DNA from: Gordionus sp. m RMFG-2023
Lineage: Eukaryota > Nematomorpha > Gordioida > Chordodea > Parachordodidae
NCBI RefSeq assembly: GCF_954871325.1
Contig: NC_088776.1
Span: 40,628,569 to 40,692,568 of the forward strand
Reading direction: 5' to 3'
DNA: 64,000 bases
The notes beneath the pieces are model-generated. The model saw only the letters and a list, made by a program, of their open reading frames with translations. It had not been told where the DNA came from and searched no databases. The stretch's first letter is position 1, and each line of letters starts with the position of its first letter. The translations under genes and the position numbers were made by a program. This document shows, one piece after another, positions 58,301 through 64,000 of this stretch.

Positions 58301-59173
58301 ATTTCTTAAAATCTCTTTTTTTGTAAAAAAAATTCATTTCAATTATAACACGCATAAGGTAGAGAAAAAAAATGCACAAAATATTTTAATAAATTGGATA
58401 GCATAAAATGTAGTTAGTCAAGCTTTACATCTACAGTGTTAATAAAATTCAATAATTTTTTGTTTAAAGCAAAGACTAATTTTATTTAATAGCTGCTTGT
58501 GTTTGAAACCTAATAGAAAGTCATTTTAATTAAAGGGTATATTTATGATACCTCAAAAAAATAAATCATAAAACTTTTTTATTGATGCAATGCTTTAAAA
58601 GATCTTCCCCAATGTGCGGCAATTGAAGTAACGGACTTTTAAATTCCCAAAGAGCTTGAATAATCATTTGACTCGTTTTCATTATATTTTCCATAGTTTC
58701 AAGTCTAGGGCTGTGTTGAACTACCAAAAAAGGAATAAATATATATAATATACAAGGATGTCCCCACAATCATAGTAGCCATTTCTGACTCTTTAAATCA
58801 ACTAAATTGTTTTGCTCTAATTATTGATAATAAGAACCCCAATATAGTTTTAAAAAAAATATAGCCTTTAAGGGATCAATTATCTTCTTCTCCGTTTTAT
58901 GGCAATTTCCAGGTTTACCCGGGTAGGCCTAAGGGATCAATTAAGAGGTTCAAATATTTTATTATAACTACAATCTCTATTCGAAGATTATTTAAATAAA
59001 TGTTTTGAATATTTGATAAAAAATTAATTACTTATTTTCATTTGAATTAAAAAATGAATATATATAAAATAACTTCTTCCAGAATTAGCAAAAGCCATCA
59101 ATTGAGCCACGCAATTTACCATCTCATTTAACAAGGCAGGACACTTTTTCAAGATATATTTTTTGTCTTCGAG
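49023..59173 (-). CDS. SEC63: SEC63, ER translocon subunit: C-terminal nine exons
   Basis: Sec63 is the J-domain membrane protein that couples Sec61/Sec62 to BiP during ER protein import. Exons in transcription order: about 59173-59074, 58720-58575, 58089-57942, 57767-57586, 57091-56743, 56573-56089, 54232-54134, 53016-52912 and 49304-49023 (TGA). Every junction is GT-AG and the phases agree. The joined product covers the cytosolic Brl region: the helical part with VLKKCPALL-like and FKSPLLQLPHI motifs, the FN3-like strand ITANSIVTVTVTLVRKDM, a long basic then acidic linker, the second beta part (WWLYMADRK, KFPAPPKPG, LRSDSY), and an acidic tail after MEENHPQW. The linker and tail are longer than in human SEC63. 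The membrane segments and J domain were not found and probably lie beyond 64000. Confidence 0.94.
49391..49634 (-). repeat. 3' LTR of the intronic gypsy element
   Basis: Read on the minus strand it starts TGTTATGTTCATCATTT. It contains the repeated GAAAAATCGATAATC-type motifs also present in the partner LTR. Confidence 0.93.
50556..52115 (-). pseudogene. Gag-protease frame of the intronic gypsy element
   Basis: A 519-residue frame. The capsid-like helical N-terminus (SFQFYKRTQRDGETNLEFLN, residues about 85-110) is followed by an Asn/Tyr-rich low-complexity segment (residues about 200-320), one CCHC knuckle (about 330-345) and an aspartic protease with DTGAS near residue 380. The family order is Gag then protease. 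No polymerase domain follows in this frame. Confidence 0.88.
52191..52433 (-). repeat. 5' LTR of the intronic gypsy element
   Basis: Near-identical partner of 49391-49634, adjacent to the primer-binding site on its left (minus-strand downstream) side. Confidence 0.93.
52912..53016 (-). CDS. SEC63: SEC63 exon (FN3-like, second half)
   Basis: FQLKFPAPPKPGIYAFTVVL then RSDSYLDCDFTKNVK, matching human VELKFPAPGKPGNYQYTVFLRSDSY over its length. 35 codons, phase 0 at both ends, acceptor GAAAAG, donor GTAAAT. The upstream intron is about 1.1 kb. Confidence 0.95.
53017..54133 (-). other. SEC63 intron between the two FN3-like exons
   Basis: AT-rich. A GC-containing patch at 53690-53770 (GGATCGGTTTGGCGGG ... 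CAGGCCCGATTAAG) looks like a piece of a decayed hAT-type repeat. A G run at 53391-53400. Nothing else. Confidence 0.5.
54134..54232 (-). CDS. SEC63: SEC63 exon (WWLY motif)
   Basis: KKFERWWLYMADRKHSTLIT then APLYITSLNNSEE, matching human EKQEWWWLYIADRKEQTLIS. 33 codons, phase 0 at both ends, acceptor TTTATAG, donor GTTTTA. Confidence 0.95.
54233..56088 (-). other. SEC63 intron with a MITE
   Basis: AT-rich, 1.86 kb. Contains the MITE at 55001-55380, a G run at about 54277-54291 and a C run at 56001-56011. Confidence 0.6.
55001..55380. mobile_element. hAT-type MITE with TAGAG end (380 bp)
   Basis: Starts TAGAGATCTGCAAAATTACC and ends, reverse-complemented, TAGTGAGCATCGGGCC. Interior GGCTGGGCCG / GAGCCGGGC blocks sit between A/T runs. 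Flanking 8-mers ATATATAT and ATAAATAT agree at seven of eight, although both are low-complexity. Confidence 0.6.
56089..56573 (-). CDS. SEC63: SEC63 exon (acidic linker into FN3-like part)
   Basis: A serine-rich run (SSYSDGSSGSSSSSEDSSDY), then RRKRELKDAILLAGQEAAAE, an acidic/Asn-rich stretch and the conserved DEEFQQTIRRRERVMLEGG (human ELQQSIQRKERALLE) ending CPYFPE. 161 codons plus two bases; acceptor AAAAG before TTCCC, phase 1; donor GTTTAT, phase 0. Confidence 0.93.
56743..57091 (-). CDS. SEC63: SEC63 exon (lysine-rich linker)
   Basis: LEDVEELENMNSNTRNATKV then PTYKPKKKAFNKGGKHK, and a tail rich in K, N and T ending KKRDKK. It corresponds to the basic GGWQQKSKGPKKTAKSKKKK segment of human SEC63. 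Acceptor AACATAG, phase 0; the donor leaves one G, phase 1. Confidence 0.9.
57416..57480. repeat. Near-perfect palindrome, arms about 32 bp, in a SEC63 intron
   Basis: ATCCCCCTTTTGAAAAGTTT... reads back as its own complement, ...AAACTTTTCAAAAGGGGAT, with a centre of A5T5 and one unpaired C. There is practically no loop. It lies between the exons at 57586 and 57091. Confidence 0.93.
57586..57767 (-). CDS. SEC63: SEC63 exon (FN3-like strand)
   Basis: The exon begins (V)MDDEDPTTITANSIVTVTV then TLVRKDM, the best-conserved stretch of the FN3-like domain. The valine codon is split with the upstream exon. The donor is taken after GACGATAAA (GTTATA); an earlier one after AGTTATATG (GTAGAC) would also keep frame, dropping about 30 residues. 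Confidence 0.92.
57942..58089 (-). CDS. SEC63: SEC63 exon (helical)
   Basis: YSIRTIKDLATMKDNDRRSL then LTDREYGDVIFILSKMPHVE, aligning with human YKIKTIQDLVSLKESDRHTL and the following block. Acceptor TATCAG, phase 0; the donor GTATAG leaves one G, phase 1. Confidence 0.94.
58575..58720 (-). CDS. SEC63: SEC63 exon (SPLLQLPHI motif)
   Basis: PRLETMENIMKTSQMIIQAL then WEFKSPLLQLPHIGEDLL, a hallmark of Sec63/Brr2-type Brl domains. Acceptor TTGGTAG before TTCAA; donor GTTTTA after AATAAAAAA. Confidence 0.95.
59074..59173 (-). CDS. SEC63: SEC63 exon (VLKKCPALL motif), 5' edge uncertain
   Basis: LEDKKYILKKCPALLNEMVN then CVAQLMAFANSGR, aligning with human LEEDQQFMLKKCPALLQEM. The 3' edge (59074, donor GTTATT) joins the next exon in phase 1. 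The 5' edge is unclear: the frame stays open to a CAG at 59268-59266, but the intervening residues are poorly conserved, so only the conserved part is given. Confidence 0.85.
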
Positions 59174-60235
59174 TTTATTTATAAATAAATGCAACAAATT
59201 AAATATGTTAAAAAATTTTAACAAAATAATATTTACAATAAAGATCACATCATTTTTTAAAAATCCTGCGTTTGAATTCGAACTTAGGAGATATCTTGAT
59301 CATGATTGTCGTACAATATAACATTAAAAACTTTGATTATCCAAAATATTTTTTTAAAAATTCGAAAAGTTTTAAAATTTTTTAAATAAAATCTTGTATG
59401 TTAAATATTGAAATTGTGTTGAATTTTATAATGGATACGTTTTTATTTTTAAATTTAAAAAAGATTATTTTTTCTTTTTCAATAAAGTTTCAAAAGTTTG
59501 TGAATCAAATTTTTTGATATTTTAGACACAGCTTTAACAAAAATGAATGTATCACTTATTTTATTCGCCGCGAATTTGCGCTAACTGTGATTGCAGGGTA
59601 ATCCATCAATATTCTTGGAGGAAATGTATTAGATAAGGCCGCGGCGTAGGTAGGAATGGCAAATTTCGTATGTTCATCCCACACAGGGAGCAAGAAACAC
59701 ATCAAGCATAAATCGGAAAATGAAACTTTTTTTAAAGCATGCCTAAATAATAGGGGCTAATGAGTAGGGACGAGACTAATTATAAGGCAAATCATAGATA
59801 ATAAAATTTTTTAAAATAAAATATTGGGCTAATAGACCAAAAACCTAAGCACGCTAAATTCAAAACTTTATTTTAATTCCTATAAGTCTCGCTTATACAT
59901 CCGTTTTCATCATATAATCCGGTAAGTTCCAGATTATAGCTAAATAAAATTCTAAACCTCCAGAAAAATATAATCATGTATAAGCCCAATCATTTCATAA
60001 AACTAACCCTAATCGGCTTTAGTCTCAAAATTAGTCTTAGATTAAACCGGATACTTAGAAATTAAGTTAAAGTAAAAATTGATTTATAATTAATAAATAA
60101 AATGTAACAAAATAAGTAAGAATTTATATTAAAAATCTTTTATTGACAAAAAAAAATTATATAATAAAAGAAAAATGCCTGAACAAAATAAAATATAGTA
60201 TGTATTATAATTTGAGTAAAATAAGTAATTATATT
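59174..60235. other. AT-rich stretch, possible small coding-like relic
   Basis: On the minus strand, 59675-59560 reads FAIPTYAAALSNTFPPRIL then DYPAITVSANSRRIK in one open stretch, with more residue variety than the background. It does not match SEC63 and was not identified. The rest shows nothing. Confidence 0.35.
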
Positions 60236-60239
60236 TAAA

Positions 60240-60520
60240 AACGCCATACGCCCTGATGGTATATCCCTCATTCCCTGGACTAATGGTCTCCCGTTGACCT
60301 GGGACTATAATTATGTAGATTTCGCAACAAAGTTCAACCTCTCATTTTCTGGTATCGAAAAGGCAGATTTCCTTAAAAAACAAATATGCCGGCCTCACCA
60401 ACACAGTATTCATACGAATCGTTACCAATTTATTCATGTTCGGAAATGAGGCCCTCAATTTTATTAAAACCATAAGAAAAAAATGAGATCACAGGGGACC
60501 CCAACCTGCCCAATTTTTTA
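60240..60520 (+). pseudogene. LINE-like C-terminal domain fragment (RPDG motif)
   Basis: The frame reads RPDGISLIPWTNGLPLTWDY then NYVDFATKFNLSF and later EKADFLKKQIC; in another frame NLFMFGNEALNFIKTIRKK. The order RPDG ... PW..G..L.WD ... D followed by FG.EA..FI is that of a domain found after the RT in some invertebrate retroelements, possibly a restriction-like endonuclease fold. Frameshifted and partial. Confidence 0.55.
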
Positions 60521-61939
60521 AGCATTCACTCTTCTGATATGTACCTTTTTTAAATATTATTTTTAGTTTTTTAATGTTTTTCTATATAAAATATTTTTTT
60601 TATATATTATTTTTAATATATTCTTATTTGTATTTATTTTTTTAAAATTGAAACCGCCTTTTAAAAATAAAAAATTTACTACCATAAAAAAATTTAGCAG
60701 GAAAAAAAATATATATAAGGATATTAGAAATTTATATATATTTTTTTTCTTATTCCATGGTATGAGAAAGTGTGAAACTGAAATGTGCAGAATAAAGTTG
60801 AGGAGACAGGGGAAAATTAATCACCTGAATGTAAAATCGAAGGAGTAAAATAAAATCCTTTGTGTGGTATCCCGTTTTAACTTTTTCGTAGTAAGTTGAA
60901 GCCCTTTTTTAAAGTTGTTAAATCTCACTCAAATTTCTCTAAGTTTTGATATTTAGAAATGGGAAGTGGTCAATAACTATGCACTGATTAGAAGTTCATA
61001 AGATTTGATTTCAACATAAAAATAGATCTGAGGGCGCAAAATATTTAATGACTGCTGTATGAGGAGTATACAATCCTTCCATGTTTTTCAGAAATGCTTA
61101 CAATACCTTTCATAGGGAATATTTCGTAAGGGAATTCATGGCTAAATTCCCAAATTATACTGACATAATCAGATGTTTGGGCTCACATATATTAAATTTG
61201 ATTTAAAATATTGGTATTAGTTAAAATATTACTTTATATACTTTGATTATTAAAAACGAAAATCGTAGTAAATATTTGATTTTAAATTTGTTTAACATTG
61301 GTATATAAACAAACAATATGTCATTTCTTGGTTAAGAAGACATAATAGAATAAACAGAAGGGATTCTGCAAGATGAGATTCTATATTTGTTTTACCCTTA
61401 ATTTGTATTCTCATACAAATCGTAGTCAATTACAAGCTAGATTTCCACTGTAGTGTATCGACGATGACATGATTTGTGGGCCACCCAATAATCAAAGTTT
61501 TTACGGATATCAACTGAACAATTTATCACCTAAATTATTCCTTAGGTAAAGCTTATGTGATACGATTCTTATAGAAAACCATCCATGGAAGCATGGACAT
61601 TGCACTCCCTTCCAGACCATAAATAGCATTTTCTTATTCAGAAAAATATTAAATGCTATTTATTTTAATCAAGGTTTTTTTGATTACCCATTCAAGTGGC
61701 ATATAAATTCTAGAAAAAAATTGTACCCAAATCTAATGTGTTAGCTGGTAGATCCAACCTGGTAAGGTGCGCGTGAAATAAAATCCTTGCTTTGATACTA
61801 TAAGGTGCTGATAAGGGTCTCTCTTTATTCTTTTCATTCAAATTGGTCATTCTTTTGAGTAGCTATTATAAAAAGAAATAAGAATATGAGTTATAAGATA
61901 TGTTTAAATAAATGAATGTCAAATAAATATATTTATAAT
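60521..61939. other. AT-rich stretch, nothing identified
   Basis: The sequence at 61440-61800 is of mixed composition with minus-strand pieces such as KNFDYWVAHKSC, but no family or open frame of use was recognised. Confidence 0.4.
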
Positions 61940-64000
61940 CAGAGTTGTTAAAAGATACTTTTTAAATAGATATAGATACAGTTACATTGTCTGAAAATTT
62001 TTCTAGGTACAGATACAATTTTAAAAATATATCTAGATAGAGATACAATTTTTATTATATTATTATATAAGGTTTGCATAAACCTAAATTAGGATTCTAT
62101 TGTGAAAATTCATGAGATGAAAAAATTTATTGATTCGTTTATCAAAATATAATAATGATTTTTAGACTTTAATAATATATGAAAATATATTATATTAAAA
62201 AATTATAAATAATTATTAGATTTCATTAATAAAATATTTTTAAAATTTTAGTCATTAAGGCTTCCTCGTTTATCTGTAAAGACATTTTTAGTTATAAAGA
62301 AAGTCTTTCTACCAGGGCGCTTGAAGGGATTGTGGTGTTATATTTTATGAATAACAATTTTATAACAGGATATTCTTTAAAAAATACTAAAATCTCGACA
62401 TTCATTTTTGAAAAAATTATTTTAAATTTGTTGAGTATAAAAATTTAAATCATTGTTAACAATCATACTATTGGCATCCACAGTGGCAATAAAATTCAAT
62501 GTGTGACTGGCACGATGATTAGGTAAACTATATGATTCTGATATTTCAAAATCCTGAGCAATAGTATAAAGCTTGTTATTGATATTGGTACAACTGCTTC
62601 TTCATCTTCCAGATCATCCATGGATTCACTAATATTTTTAATTGGCTTGAAAACTTTATAATAAGTAATCCTAATCATATATAATGCTTATATTTATAAT
62701 AAAATAGGCCTAAAAAAGTTGAGAAAATTTTTGGCATTGTCAGTAATGGTCTTTGAGATTTTATTTTGAATACAATAATCCTTTGCTATATCTTGTAAAT
62801 TCTTTATTTTATCATAGTATGACTACCAGTCATTCTTCTACAAACCAACGCTACATTTTTTCTTTCCATACTTGTTGTATCTATATTGTGTACAGTGGCT
62901 CCTTTGTATGACCTAAAAATTAACATTTCTTAAAACTGCTCAAATAATTTGTTCATAAATTATTAAACAAATTTAAATGTTAGCTATACCGGCTATAGGC
63001 ACTCCAACAATCTGCTGTTGTGCATATTAGCGATGGTTCTATTAGACTTTTTATGATTTCTTTTTCATTTTCCCATCTTTGAGAAATTCTACCAACCACT
63101 GTCTGTCGGCAAATCATATTTTTGGAGCTAATATTTTGATTATTTTTATAAATGAAGGATTTCTAGCTATAATAAAAGCAGTTATTAAATCATCTTAAGT
63201 GGTTTGGGCTCATGTCTGAGGTCTTTTGGCAAAAATATCAGCGGGTGATGAGCCTAATCCAATATTTTCCCTAATAGATTTATTCTCCTTCCCCCTTTTT
63301 TATTTTCATTATCAGTATATGATGTTTTCTCTTAAAATTACAATTGTAAACATTTATTTAGTATCTATACCTTTAAATGTTTTACAATGTTGCAAGTTGA
63401 AGTAATTCTAACTGAAATTTTCGTATTTTTTAATAGATATGGTTAAAAAACATTTCACTATCAGAGATTTGTTTTCTTTATTTTGAGATATTGTTTTAAA
63501 ATATGCTCTATAGAGCCATTGAAACAATGTTTGAACTTGTTGATGCTTCATTGATTATTACTTCTTTCTCTTTATCACTATTAATATTAATCTAAAATAA
63601 ATTTTTAAAATTAGTATAATAAAATAAAATTAACCAATTCCATTGAGAATAAAAATGGCAGATTCCTTGAGATGGATTGTATTGTAATATCAAAATTTGT
63701 TTTATTGATAAACTCGGACATAATATTTAATGAATATTTATATATATTTTTTTATATATAAGTTTTAATAATTTATATATATATAATTTTTTATTATAAT
63801 ACTTAATATTTTTTAAAAATTATATGTTCATATGAAATAAAATAAATTTTGCATTCAAGTATTTTTATTTATAATATAAAAAAGCGTTAAATAAAAGTAT
63901 ATCAAGATGTATCTTAAAAAGCATTTATGAAAAAATACAGATACCTCTAAAATAATATCTAGCTACAGATACTTTTTAAAATTATCCAGATACAGATATC
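61940..64000 (-). mobile_element. hAT element (right end beyond window)
   Basis: The left end near 61940 (CAGAGTTGTTAAAAGATACT) is followed by many AGATACA motifs; the same motif cluster returns at 63930-64000, so the right end lies just outside. Minus-strand transposase pieces: NIVKHLK of a BED finger (about 63380); PKNMICRQTVVGRISQRWEN and SLIEPSLICTTADCWSAYSR (about 63140-63000); VHNIDTTSMERKNVALVCRR (about 62890-62835); and SYSLPNHRASHTLNFIATVD (about 62545-62485). The order is that of a BED-hAT transposase. Frames are broken and the dimerisation region was not seen. Confidence 0.8.

Noticed and set aside
59174-59265. Extension of the SEC63 exon to the CAG at 59266
   Set aside because: The frame is open, but the added residues (Ile/Phe/Asn-rich) do not resemble SEC63 and look like translated intron; only the conserved part is annotated.
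59560-59680. An upstream SEC63 exon
   Set aside because: The protein-like stretch FAIPTYAAALSNTFPPRIL does not align with any SEC63 segment and no consistent splice sites were seen.

Overview
The window reads as nuclear DNA of an animal (metazoan) with a very AT-rich, transposon-loaded genome. Two host genes can be assembled exon by exon with matching splice phases. Nearly everything else is mobile DNA or its decay products, packed with long A/T stretches and runs of G or C. The exact lineage cannot be read from the sequence; an invertebrate is most likely, given the base composition, the small exons and the mix of hAT, RTE, Ty3/gypsy and DIRS-like elements.

Host genes. (1) A complete alkaline ceramidase gene (ACER family) on the + strand, 25764-35047, has five coding exons encoding about 280 residues with every expected calcium- and zinc-binding residue in place. 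Its introns 3 and 4 have been swollen by transposons. (2) The C-terminal two thirds of SEC63, the ER translocon subunit, lies on the - strand at 49023 to about 59173 in nine exons. The N-terminal exons (membrane segments and J domain) were not found and probably lie beyond 64000. A Ty3/gypsy element sits in the last SEC63 intron, only 86 bases from the acceptor of the final exon.

Layout. 1-3109: Gag-Pol of a Ty3/gypsy element on the - strand that runs off the left edge. 4690-5332: transposase relic. 5543-6012: short tandem repeats. 7837-11336: a 3.5-kb hAT element with an exact 8-bp target duplication. 12765-20345: satellite DNA split by a 6.07-kb element with inverted repeats of about 510 bp; that element is itself full of 145-bp tandem repeats, and a DIRS-like reverse-transcriptase cassette sits inside them, a three-layer nest. 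22651-23773: internally deleted hAT with a BED finger. 25764-35047: the ceramidase gene, carrying MITEs, a fold-back element and another hAT. 35938-36240: an unidentified open frame. 39643-43766: a hAT split by an RTE-type LINE whose 5' end is tRNA-like and is preceded by a SINE-like copy of the same 5' end. 43970-48003: nested hAT-type elements, one of which interrupts a coding-like exon. 49023-59173: SEC63. 60240-60520: LINE-like fossil. 61940 to the right edge: another hAT.

The host genes do not form a pathway, although both encode endomembrane proteins. The mobile elements are dominated by the hAT superfamily: at least five copies have clear or near-perfect 8-bp target duplications, and several have G/C-rich ends that account for many of the G runs and GGGCGGG or GGCCC blocks. 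The most unusual structure is the composite at 13789-19862.
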